DNA from: Crotophaga sulcirostris
Taxonomy: Eukaryota > Chordata > Aves > Cuculiformes > Crotophagidae
Length of the DNA: 64,000 bases
Reading direction: 5' to 3'
NCBI GenBank assembly: GCA_013397455.1
Contig: VYZB01000210.1
Coordinates: 382,086 to 446,085 of the forward strand
Shown: positions 35,201 to 47,402 of the stretch, piece after piece
How positions within the stretch are numbered: position 1 is the stretch's first letter
How the letters are laid out: each line of letters starts with the position of its first letter
The notes under the pieces: generated by a model
The model's database searches: none
What the model was told of the DNA's origin: nothing
What the model saw: only the letters and a program-made list of their open reading frames with translations
Translations under genes and position numbers: made by a program

Positions 35201-36204
35201 TAAACCTGTATTTCACTAAGAGTCTTTGGACATGTCTGCCCAACTCCTGGGATATTTATATAGTCCCCATTACCAAAGTATTGGAATGTTTTCTCCATAG
35301 TCGTAACTTTTCTCCTGACCTTTACTTCTCTATTTTTGTGGACTGGTGTGTATATGGATTTTGTGTCATTGCTCATCTACATATCACAAGAATCAAGTAA
35401 GGAAAAACTAAGCAAAGGGCTTCAGTTTTGCTAACACACTGGCTGTTTTGTTCTGTTGACTTTATCTTAATGAAATATATTATATTATGATTCATCACAA
35501 GTTTACTGACAATTGTTTATTCAGTGGCTCTTTCTCCAGTAAACAGTGCTAGAATAAGCAATTAATATTGAGCCCCATTTATGTTGAATGTAGGACAAGT
35601 AGGTTAGTAATAAGAACACCACAAACTTGAGATTGTTCATTTGGAAAAGTGATGGAAAAATCATTTCAGAGATGAAATTCCTGTCTGAATACTGTGAGTG
35701 TCGAAAGAACTTCGGAGAAGGTCTTGCCTAAATTTAATGAAGGCTACATCAGGTCAAGAAGTCATGATTCAGTCATGGTTTTCTGTATATACACATGTAT
35801 ATGTTTGGAGATACGTTTCTAGCTGTAAGGACAGTGAATACTGTAGCTAATTAGCAACATCTTATACGTTTCTATGTAGAAAGGTATGGATAGGTAATAG
35901 ATCTAAGAGTAGCATTCCATTTTTAAGTTTCTGTTTCACATGCTTAAAACTCTAAGGTAATTCCATGATGAAAAAGTTTCAGTAGTTTATGCTAAAGGGC
36001 AAATTTGAACAAGTGTTTTGTTTCAGTTCAGAGTTATCAGAGCGTGGAAAACCACTTGTATTAGCTTACGTTCTTTTTATAAATATTTACCAAAATAGTT
36101 GAAAAATAAAGCTGGAAGCTTGTTTTGAGTGACTTTGATCTATGGCATTGCTGTTAGCAAAGTTGCAGTGCTGTAAGAAAAACTCAAAATCATGGTTCTT
36201 TTAC
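29212..36204 (+). other. SUPT3H: SUPT3H intron 2, first part
   Basis: It begins with the GTAAGT donor of the coding exon. The DNA is AT-rich and unique apart from a 66-base N gap at 30,792-30,857. I searched by eye for the expected next coding segment (YSLGDARRP) and did not find it in this or later stretches, so the intron exceeds 34 kb within the window. Confidence 0.7.
30792..30857. other. Assembly gap (66 N)
   Basis: The N run follows CTTTCTGTTTTGTTAGGT and precedes TTTTTCTGCCAG. The missing sequence cannot be judged. Confidence 0.98.
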
Positions 36205-36432
36205 AGGGTAGATTTAGATTAGAAAATAGGAAGAAATTTTTTACAGTGAGGGTGGTGAGGCACTGGCACAGGTTGCCCAGAAAAGTCATGGATGCCCCTG
36301 GAGGTGTTCAAGGCCCGGTTGGATGAGACTTTGAGCAACCTGATCCAATAGAAGGTGTCCCTGCCCATGGCAGGGGGGTTGGAACTGGATGATCTTTCGT
36401 GTCCCTTCCAACCTAAACCATTCTATGATTCT
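36205..36432 (+). mobile_element. CR1 LINE, 5'-truncated
   Basis: GATTTAGATTAGAAAATAGG through GGTGAGGCACTGGCACAGG, GGATGCCCCTGGAGGTGTTC and GGAACTGGATGATC to the canonical tail ACCATTCTATGATTCT. The terminal octamer-type repeat is preserved, so the 3' end is complete. Confidence 0.96.
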
Positions 36433-39400
36433 CTTCTTGCCTTTGTTAATTTCCAGCTTACAAGCATCGCTATTACAGGTAGTTATTCAGAAGCTATAGA
36501 GAATACAGAGATCCTATCCTTTATCTCCATGTATTTTCCCCTTTTTTCATTTTCTGTCTCTCCATTTATACAAAAACATTAATAAAACACAAAATCTAAC
36601 TTAAAATATCTCTAGAAATTTATAAAGCAAGTTAGGCTTTGCCTTTGTTGCTGGTGTTATTTCATCTTACTAAGTTTAATGTGGTATTTTTAATCTTTCT
36701 AATGCTACTGATTGTGCTGCACGAATTGCCCACAGGAAAGGGATAGAAAATTGTGTGTGTCTGTATGTAGAGCATAAGAAATGAAAACAAATGGGTGATT
36801 ACCTGGTTGAGCTTAATACAATGATATGTGTCTTCTTTTTATTTCCTTTTTTTTTTTTTTACTTTTGCATCAAAATACTTCTGGGAATATAAAATGGAAC
36901 ATTATAGAGAAGTACATCTATGTTGCTGACCCTGAAGGCTTTCCATTAGAGTGCTCCTTCAGAAATTATTTCTTATGCGCTGAGGCTTTGCTGTGTAGTG
37001 GAGCCAACTTCCATGATGATATTTGTCAGTTCAAACTGGCTAGCAGAGGGTGGTTTTAGACCTCTGGTCACTCACTGGAGTGTCTAGGTTGAGCATACTT
37101 TAGAGTCACAGACATTGCGTGGCATGAATGTACTTTTTTTTTTTTTGCTATATACAATGTAATCTTATAAAATCTACTCTTTTTATTGTCTGTTGCAACC
37201 TGATCAATGAAATAAATTATTTTTAGAGATAAATGTTCCTAGAACTCTGTTCTACTTATTTAGGACTTCTAATCCATTCTCAGATGACAACATCTTGAAT
37301 AAAACATCCTAAATTTTTGAATGTGAAATGAAATTATCAAAGTATGATCTCTGAACTAATCTCTTCTCCAGCTGATAGTTGGATAACCCTTGCTGACTTG
37401 AGTTGGATTACAATTTGTTCATCACTGAAGGCCCTGAAGATCTTGATGATTTCTTCTGGTATAGCATATTAAATTCATTTTCAAATACAGAAATGCAAAT
37501 TCTGTTTGATAACAACAATGCTTATGCTAAAACCGTGTTTTCTTATCAGTTAGGAAGTTCAGGGAACTTGTCGCTCAGTGCTGAAGAAATGCACGCCATG
37601 TGTAACATTAAGGAAACGTGATTCATGCAACTGTGCTTTGGCAGATTGTGTTTGTATGTAATTCAGTTTTGAATATCAGAATAATTGTAATCTAAGTACT
37701 TTGAGTCATTCAGATTGCATTCTAGCTAAAAAAACACACAATATGCATTTTACACTGTTTGGAAGATGTGATTTACTGGTGCATATTTTAACTAAAGTGT
37801 TTCACTATGTGATTTAATAAGATAACTTTTAAAAGCCATTCTTGGTCTGACAAAGATTTTGACCAAAATCATCCTTCTTAGCTGTTACAGCCAGGCTACC
37901 GCTTGTTTTTTGCTAAACATCTGATTTTGTTATCCTAGTCTTCAAAACACAAATGTTTATTTTTACGTCTCTGTGATAATGGGTTTGCTGGTAAGTCCAG
38001 TTCACAGTTGTTAACCAAGGCCTTGGTTATTTTGTGTTTTTATTTTTATTTTTTTGTTATAGCCAAATGTAGAAGCTTGACTCACCCTTGTGAGGCAGAT
38101 ATAAGCTTAAATATCTGAGCTGCCACTTTCCTCATGCCAAGGTTCCTCACGAGGTTTCCCCTCGTGCCAGGTTCAGTTCTTCCCTGGGAAGAAGAGTTTT
38201 TAGTGTTGGCTTTTGTATGTCTTGGGTTTCTTGGAATGCTGAGCACATCCAGACCCTGATGCTACTTGAAACAAGTAAATGATTATAGTGACTAGGACGT
38301 TATGCTGAATAGACAGTCTAGATGATTATTTTTAATGAAATGGTCCAGAATTTATCTAGCATGCAACACACAATGAGCATGTGCTTGAGTTGAATAATTT
38401 ATTTTCTACTGCTGTTGCTGAGGTATAGTAGTACTCATAATCCTATTATGACTGTTACCTTATGGTTTTGCTTTGTCTTATGTTTATCCCTCTCTGCTTT
38501 GTGAGGTTGATCAGCAAAATCATCTGACTTTGGATAGTTCATTTGGAATGATAGTGGAAGAAAACAGCAGTAATGACCTGGCTGAGAGAGCACTTTGGTT
38601 AACCAAACTGTAATTTGGGATTGTAAAGAATTTCTGTATTCTGTCTCATACTTGTTTACCATATTTGAACCCAGAATTGTGCTGAGATTGCATCGTTCAA
38701 AAATAACCATTTTAGCCTACTGAGCTGAAATCCTGCTCTGCAAACATGCATGGTAGACTTCCCCCACCCCCCCTTTGGTAGACAGACAACAGAAGGGCAG
38801 GGGCAGAAGATGTGGCACTTGTTTATCAGATTGTATGTTGCTTTTTTTTGTCTATGTCCTTAAATACTTCAGGCAAGAGTGATGTGAAGTAGAAAACTGG
38901 GAGCAGAACTAAGTTTTCCTTTTATAGGTAGGATGAAGTACAGGAAGAACATTCGTTAGAGAGAAAAATGACTGCAGCTCTTTCTGCTGCTGATGTGATA
39001 TTTTTAAGCTTTGCAAGGCAGAGTCTCTTCTATCTACAGTGCTCAGTGCAACAGGACCCTGATAGGATTCACAGAACTGGTAATAAAAGATCCAAGAGCT
39101 GAAAATGGAGTGAGTTTTAGAAAAGCTCTTTGAAAATTCATTCTTTCAGGCTACTGCATTTCTGTTTCGCATTTTGAAGTGTAGTTATTTTACACCTCCC
39201 TGTTGTAATACTGCAGTTTCACTTTATGTTTTTAGTAGCAGAGTTTACTTGAAAGACATCCTGAACTTTAGCTTTATTGGTGTCAAACGTCATGTCTGAA
39301 ATAGACTGCTTTCATCTCTTGTGTCTCCTTCTCTTGGTTTGGTTTGGGTTTTTTTCATTGTTGGGTATCCTGTCTCTGCTTATGAAGGGGGCAAAAACTG

Positions 39401-41278
39401 ATGGAGAATCTTAATTAACATATGGAAGGGTACCCGGGCAGCTTTTTACATAGAGCAAATAAATCACTGAGTCTCTTTACAGACTTATGAAGGAACATTC
39501 CTGTAGCTAATTGCAAAATTACATTCGTACTCAGAAAGCTTGCAAAAGAAACACGTGGAGGTTGTTTTTATGAGGAAAGACTGAAGAGCTTAATCAGGAT
39601 AACAGGTTTTTCTATAAACAAAATTAACTGAAGTTTAGCATTAATTGAGTTTATTTGTATCCTGTATTTTTACTCTTGCCAATTCAGAGTTCAGGTCTTG
39701 CCGTTAATTTATGAAATCGGTTTTGATAAGTAGAAGAGCTCCTCTAAGTAAGGTTACGATGCATACAACTTCTCAATTTGTTCTGAGTTGCATACAAGTT
39801 TGCACATAGATCCTGTGTTTGAAATTTTGTTTTGAATTGAAATATTTTAAGATATATGGTTCCATAATTCTGTGCTTAGATTCCTGAAACTTTCTCGTGT
39901 CACGTTTTGACAAGTTGATTTAAGGTATCATCTAATACCTAAGTAAAAGATTTTAAAATCTGTTTGTCCTACTTAAGTGAAGATGTCCATATATTGTAAC
40001 AAAATACTGATTAAGTTGTAAACTAATATGTTAGTCAAGTTCAGCTTTTTCTATTTCCCCCCTCCCCCAGCGTGTAATGAATTGTAATAAATGAGTTCTA
40101 GCAGACTGGACCTGAAAATCCAGTTTAACTACAGCTATGACCATAACTGGCAGATGTGTTTGTTCTTAACTACAGAAGTCTTTAAACTGCAGCTGCTTGC
40201 AGACCTCAATCTCGGTTTGTTTTAGTCACGTTTAATTTGACAGTGCAGATTGTATGTGTCAGTGTGCAGTGGTGTTATAGAACACTATTCATCCGTATGG
40301 AACAGTAGGGAGACAGACACTATAATTATTATTGGCTTTTTCATTCTTCTGAAGTCATTGCACCCCGTGGAATTATTTCCACTTGCATCAGATAATTTAT
40401 TGATAATTTACAGTTAGGATGTATGTGAGTGACCAGAGTTAGAAGGAGCAAAAGGAAACGGCAGATTGCACTGTGTCCTAGGTAGCCAACTCAGAGCACC
40501 TTTCTCATCTAGGCTCATTCAGCTATCTGCTCTGTGCCTTTGGAGAGCAATACTCATCTTCTTTTTTTTTTTTTTTCCCTAAGTCACAAAGCCTGTATAA
40601 TCGTTCTCAGGTTTTGCTGGACTGATGCTGAACTCTGCCTCCCCTGATACATGGCTGCCTCTTTGGAGGTACAAGATAGCCCTTAGTGGTTAGAGAAATG
40701 TGTTTATGTGCTTTTCTCTATCATTGTGAGTTCAACATAGTAATTTAGATCATGACGTTCTTCCTAAATTGGTCTGTAAGGTGAGTAGTTTATCCTCAAA
40801 TCCCACATTGACTCTGGGACTTACAATGAACCAGCTAAAAGATAGTTGAAATAACTTCTGCTCTTGTATAGTTTCTAGCATTTCATAAATAACACCATCA
40901 TTTTTTCTTAACTAAGTGTATAAATGACTTTATCGTCCTCTTAATTTTCAACAGTTTACTCTTCCATTTGCCTTTGCTATATATATATACACTATACAAG
41001 ATATATCTAACATCTATAGTATAGTACATATTAAATGTCACTATCTCTTTATATGAAATTGATTTTGAATCCCATAGACCAGTGTTTGATCTTTCTGTGT
41101 GTTTCTGTAGGACCTTCTTTAATGATGCACTAAGGCATTGCAGTGATTAGAAGGTAACCCACCCTCCCCTCCACACCTCCTTTGGCTGTGAAATAAGTGA
41201 ATAGTGTTTCTTTTAGCTTGGCTGTAGAAAAGGTAAAGAATAATTTAGCAGTTGTGATATAACTGGATGGCAGAAATG
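36433..41278. other. SUPT3H intron 2 / RUNX2 intron, no gene seen
   Basis: AT-rich unique DNA with T-runs near 36,848, 37,135 and 40,561, and TA repeats near 40,980. No exon or RNA gene was recognised. Confidence 0.6.
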
Positions 41279-41372
41279 TCATAGAATCATTAAGGTTGGA
41301 AAAGACCTCTAAGATCCTTAAGCCCAACCATCAGCTCAACATCACCATGCCTACTAAACCTTGTCCTGAAGA
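41279..41372 (-). mobile_element. CR1 3'-end fragment
   Basis: TCATAGAATCATTAAGGTTGG followed by AAAAGACCTCTAAGATCC and CACCATGCCTACTAAACC is the CR1 3' end in minus orientation, about 95 bp long. Confidence 0.92.
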
Positions 41373-41379
41373 GCTGAGG

Positions 41380-44300
41380 GGGAGGTGGGTGGAGAAAGGA
41401 GAACAGTTGAATGGCATGTGTTAGTTTATTCTACAAATTATTATTGGTGATTTGTTAGTATGTTAGCAGTGATGAGGGATTTTTTTTGGCTTTAAAAAAA
41501 GACATTATACAGAACATGTAGTTTAATTTTACAGCTTTTTTTTTTTTACAGAAAATGCTGGGCAAACAACTTATTTGCTCTCCTGATTTGGCAACGTTCT
41601 TTTTCTACTTCAGTATCTGAACAGAAAGCTCTAAACACTTTATGGTGTTGAAAAGCGGCAGCTTCTGACCTCATGTGCCCTTCTCTGAATGATAATGTTT
41701 CTTTGTTACTTATTTTTAGCTCAGATTGTTTTTCTCCTCTTTCCCCCAACATGATTTGTACAACCTTCAGAAAATTGAGTAGTTGTGGTTTTGAATCATC
41801 CTCCATTTCTAGACTGAATGAGTATTTCTCAAGAAGCACTGACTTGCTTATGAGCTGGTCTTTTTTGTACTTTAAAACGTAACAGCCCTGACAGTGTTAT
41901 CCCCTGAAAAAAAGATGATGCAATACTACAGACCCCTAGTAGACTGTATTGTGACCCTGGAAAGGACCATGTGTTATGTACTCATTTAATATTGTATCAA
42001 TGTCGTATTGCTAGCAGATGTCCTCTTGTTTTCCTTTAACTATGATTCAGAGTCATTTGGATGAAGTATCTTGAAGGAGTGTATTTTGGTCCTGAAATAA
42101 AGCATGACTATCTATTTTGAAACTATAGTGATGCTTCATTATGAATCAGTCTATATTTGACTCCTTGTTTGTGTGTAGTGCCTTCAGTGTATTGAGTACA
42201 AGGCTAAGTACTGTTATTTGTGCCTCTGGTGAAGTACAAGATAGCATAAACACCTGATGTGTGCACATTGATCAAAAACAAGAGGACAAATAAGTCTTAC
42301 AGGAATAAATTTGAATTCCACAAACTATAAATAAATGTAACAGGCCATTTTAAGTGTGGGAGAAAACAAATAATGAATTTCATGGTAAAGTACTTTTTTC
42401 CTGTTAAAAAAAGAAGTTAATATTTTTGTATTAGAAAAAGTTTCTGTTAATTCTGTAAATAAGGTAGATCCACCTCTAAACAAATCTTGTAGTTTTCAGT
42501 TGTTATGTAGTTTTTATATTCTGAGTTAATCACAGGAAAACAAGAACCTAAGGGGTAGGCCTGTGCTTTTCTTGTGTGCTCGTATTGTATAGGTTTTCAT
42601 TTAAATGGGTGCACACTTACTCATTCTCAATAGTTCAGCTGTATTTCTGCACAAGTCAATTAATAAAACCATAGAATGGAATCGTAGAAAAATATAATTT
42701 GGAAGGGACTTCTGGAGGTCATTTGGTCCAGCCTACCTGCTTCAGACCTTAAATCAGGTTGCTTCGCAACTCTGTGAGAAAAATGTGTTTTTATTTTATA
42801 GTCTGCTTTGTTTAACTGCTGTAGCCCATGGTAGTAAACTGCTTTTTCCAATATAACTAAGCTAGCGTAATTACTCTGGAAAAACTTTTAAATGTAGACT
42901 AGACCTTAATATTAAGCAGCATCTAAAATTACTAAATAATATTTAACTTTGATTTTCTGGAAAGCCCCTTTCAGTAGCCAAGTTAAGAGGAGAAAATATA
43001 TAGTCCTTATGGAAGGTATGTATCAATGTGGTTTAGTATGTGACTCCATACCTATGACTACTTTTTCTGCTAGACCGCAAATCTGCTGCAAATCTGTATT
43101 TTAAAATGTAGACATTGGAGTAATTCTGCATATTTCCTTGAAAAAATATGATTTAAAGTTAACATCCCCTACCCTCCCAAAGCCAGACACACTCTATTAT
43201 CTGTTTCTGATTTTTGGAGAACTTGTACAAAAATGAAGAATTACTATTTTACAGACCTGCTTCTCAGTTATTTTAAAACCTTTTGTGTTACTGTTAGAAT
43301 TGGAGTTTATTTTATATGGCCTTTACAGTGCTGAAGGCTGTGATCAAGGAATTTTTTTGTTTTAAAGGTAAGGAGTTTGAGCAAACTTGATCTTGTATTG
43401 GAAAGGATGAAAAAATACCCTTCTTTTCCTCCCTATTATTGGGGGGCAGGGGGAAGTATTGGTGTTTTAGTTAAAATAAGTTCTGTCTATATTTTTCTAT
43501 GCATATGTATATGTAGGCTCCTAAACAGCCATAACGTCTTGCTGACTCCCAGTTGATATTAATCAATTTGCCTTGCTCTCTAGGGAAAAAACATGGAATA
43601 CAAATGTTAGCATGCAGGAAGAGGCTGATCTGTGAGGATGCATTTTCGTAGCATCCCTCTACCCCTCAAAAAAGCTACGTAAAGAACTTAGTGTTTTTTT
43701 CCTCTCCTTGTAACTTTGGATTGAATGTGGAACTATAGTTGGCAGATTCACTACAGGCAAATGCCTCTTCTGCAATAACATTTTATCTAATAATTTGGTA
43801 AGGCAGTTAAAGTTAATAGCCATGAAGGATGCAGAATAACTGTCTCTTGATTTACAGTCTCAGTGAAGAGGACTGCATTGTAGTATACCAGGTGGGGAAA
43901 AAAATCAGTGTGTTTTGTTGTTCTTACAAGGTATGCGTGTGTGCGTGTGTTTTTACAGAGTTTGGAGAAGAAAAAACATTTATTAATTGCAGTATGATGA
44001 TACAAGGGAGTGATTATTGACTAAGACTTTGATATGTTGTCTTTTTTAAGAATGTATGACTGTGAGAACCATAGATTTGAGCATGACTTTATATTACGAG
44101 CTTTAATGTAAGAGAAACCAATTTTCTCTATATTGCCTGCTAGGAGGGAATGTAAATATTTTGAACGTGGTCATGTAGTCTTTTGCTCTGTTTTTAATGC
44201 ACAAAAACATTGTTGTTAGGTCTGTTTAACTTCCTAAACCTCTGCCGATGTCCTAGTAATTCCAGTTTTGCTTTTTGATAGTAGACAGATCAGTTGTGGA

Positions 44301-47237
44301 AATCAAATTTTATGTAACTCTGAAACATGCAATACAAATAATGTAATCAGATATAGCTGTATGCAAATTTAACTTTAAAAACCGTACAGGTATAAATGCT
44401 GATTGTTTCCAAATGGGATGTATTATGAGAATTACAGAATTGCTGATGATCCTGGGCTAGGCACTTAGAGGTGTGTTTACTGCCTACTGAAATGGCAAGG
44501 AAGTAGCCCTGTGTAGTGAAAACTGACAATCTACTAAATGGAACCAGCTTTAATACATGTTAAACAGGGCCAGATGCATATCTGGTGACTTGCAGGAGAA
44601 AGGCAATGGAGCTAGTTGGCAAACTTCTGTTTATCTATTAAACGCCAGTTTTATTTCTTGAAGAATGAGACTCTCTTTTGGAAAGAACTGTACTAAAACA
44701 AGCTCTGCTTTTGAGTTTGCACTGGCAGGATCTTCCACTCTGCCTGCCCAGGTAGGACCCTTCCCATACTGCTCTAGTTTCACACCCAGAGCTGACTTTG
44801 AAGTGACAGCTCAGTATCTTTTGGGTCCTGCTATGGTTCAGATGACTGAAAAGATAAGTGATCAGTTTATAGAAGCAGAGATTTAACTCTAGGGATTCTT
44901 ACTAATGAATTGTGGAATTATTTTTGAAAAAGTGCTCCAGTGTTTGAATAATCAAAGTCAAGTACATTTGTGGAGCTGGGGTTAGATTGGCAATATTTAT
45001 CTTTGAATTCTTAAGACAGATAAAAATCAAAAGCCCAAACCACCAGCTATTTTTTAATGTTTACATTAATCCAGAAAAATAGACCAAAATTTTGAAATTT
45101 GCTTATTTAAACATGAATTGAGGAAATATACTCAGGGCATTTAATTTCTTTCTTAAAAAGACTTCTCTATCTAGCAACATAGGGTTTGAGGGAAAGATAT
45201 TAACTGATTTATCATTAAGATCCTTTTGAAACAGGGAAGTCATAACACTATTTTATCAATTGAAAATTGAGGCCCTGGGCAGAAACTTCTGGACACCGTT
45301 TAGTTTTAATGGAGACTTTTGTCTTCTCCTTATCTGTTTTAATAAAACTTTCTTTAGTCTGATGTAGGCAATATGGTGAAATGTGTTTGCTATCTGTAAG
45401 GATGTCCAATTTTTCTGTTGGCAATACTATTTTCTTTATTCACACACAAGTGAAGATAGTTGTCTCATTAAATACAAATAAAATAGAAATTAGACTTTTT
45501 TTTGTATCGTTTGCTACATGTGAGGTTGCCATGTGGCTTTCCATACGTGCCACATGTTTCTTGTATAAAGCATCTTCTATTAAAGACAAGTGTTTGTAGC
45601 TGGTATTGCTAACAATTCACGTGCACTAAACTGAAAAGCTAACATTTTCTCCAGCTGATGATTACTGTTTTGGTAGTCTTTTGTTGCTTTAAATGTGGGG
45701 TGATAAAAGCATGAAGAACAGCTGCTGCTGCAGGAGAGGTAATATTCATATTTTTGGTTTTTTTGTGATAGGTGAAAGACATTTCTTGTTGCAGATGAAA
45801 GCAAAGATATTGAGAATATTTTAGTGTTGATCGTAAGAACACAGCTATCACTCATGCAGTTGAGAAACTCAAAGAGCAGTCCATCTATTATAGTCAAAAC
45901 TTGAGAAAAATTTATTGCAGGGAGTTTTAAACTTCAAAAAAACCAAATAAGTATTTTTTGGACTGAAGGAATGAGTGTCAGCACACTTTAAAGCTCTGCA
46001 GTTTAGTTTTTGTGCATACCACAGTAGTTACAAATTAAATTGCTGAAGTTTTTCTGATATACTTGCTTATAATTCATGCAATAAAATGTGAAAGTGGTCT
46101 TTATTTTTTGCCAAATGGAAAGGCCAAGTGTTTTATACGAAGGAGGCAATGGTGAGCTGATGCAGCTTTTCCTTTCACCTTGCAATATGTCTCAGTCATC
46201 ATCTTTTTAGACTGTTGGTAGAGGGATATGTGTGATTGTCTTTCTGTCTTCTTAGCCTTGGGGCCAGATATGAACAGTCCGGGATTTGGAATTGGAGTCA
46301 AATCTTCTAAGTCTTGGTCAGGACCTCTACCTTAAATAAGCCATTTGATTTATAAACCAAAAGAGGCTGTACTAAATTCAAATCTACGTAGAGCCGAAAA
46401 GCTAGAAAGTAATTTATCTACAAAGCTATCAGTTTTCAGAAATCTATGCTACTTCATTAAAATTTACAAGGGATAGTCCGTTACCAACATACTTTTTTAT
46501 TCAGTTTTAAAATTTATCTGAACCATAACAGCACCACTCAGCAGTGAAGTCTATTAGTCCAAGCCTCTAGCCATTTCTGCCATCTGCCTGTAAAAAAAGC
46601 AGCTGTAAACATGACTTAACTAGCTAGTTCAGCTGATGGTTCAGCTGTTACTTGTTACTGAAGCAAGACAAAGCCTACCAGGTAACTTGTTGAATTTTTG
46701 AGTTTTTCCTTTTAGTAATGTGTAGTGAAAAAATAATCCACTGTTCAGTATATTCTACAAATTAGGTACCCTTTTTTTTATTTTTCACCATCATTTCTTG
46801 TTTGCAGAGTCAACATTTGGATGCTTTAAAACTTCACTGAAGGTATCTTGCAGAAATTTAAATATTATTCTCAACAAGAAACAAATAAGATTGTGGAAGT
46901 GATTCCTATTCTATTTTGACTTTTTTTTTTTTGTAATTGCAAGTGAAAAATGACTTGTGCATCACTTATAAAATGTTCCCAGTTCCTATTACTGAATTTG
47001 ATATATACTTTACATGTTGAGAACAGAGTGTGTGCAGATTATCTGGATGATTTCAGACTTCGAGCAGGATATTAGCATTGACTTTGAGAATGAGATACAA
47101 ATAGTTGCACGTGTATTGAAGTGCTTTACTGAGTAAAGCCTATTTATTTATAAATAAAACCTTTCCCTGAAACCTAGAGATATTGAGACTCATGATACTT
47201 TCTGGTAAGAATTATTGCTAGGTTTGGGGATGCAATG
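41380..47237. other. SUPT3H intron 2 / RUNX2 intron, no gene seen
   Basis: AT-rich unique DNA apart from one CR1 fragment at 42.67 kb. A short GT-alternating stretch (GTATGCGTGTGTGCGTGTG) lies near 43,931. Short frames of 60-105 codons on both strands have no supporting feature. Confidence 0.6.
42667..42755 (-). mobile_element. CR1 3'-end fragment, diverged
   Basis: ACCATAGAATGGAATCGTAG, then TTTGGAAGGGACTTCTGG and GGTCCAGCCTACCTGC match a CR1 3' terminus of a different subfamily from the 41.3-kb piece. The rest is too diverged to bound. Confidence 0.8.
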
Positions 47238-47402
47238 CAAGCAACCTGGCCTTGAACACCTTCAGGGATGGGGCAGCCACGACTTCTCTGGGCAACCTGT
47301 GCCAGTGCTTCACCATCATGACAGTAAAAAATTTCTTCATAGTATCTAATCTAAATCTCCCCTCTTTCAGCTTCAAACCATTACCCATCATCGTGTCACT
47401 GC
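47238..47402 (-). mobile_element. CR1 internal fragment without 3' tail
   Basis: GGCCTTGAACACCTTCAGGG, GGGCAACCTGTGCCAGTGC, TTCACCATCATGACAG, and ATCTAATCTAAATCTCCC are CR1 ORF2-end sequence in minus orientation. The usual 3' tail is missing at the left edge. Confidence 0.9.

Noticed and set aside
38000..38220. Possible tRNA or SINE because of GGTTCAGTTC-like and paired CTCACGAGG/CCTCGTG blocks
   Set aside because: No full cloverleaf or A-box/B-box spacing could be drawn, and no A-rich tail or target duplication is seen.
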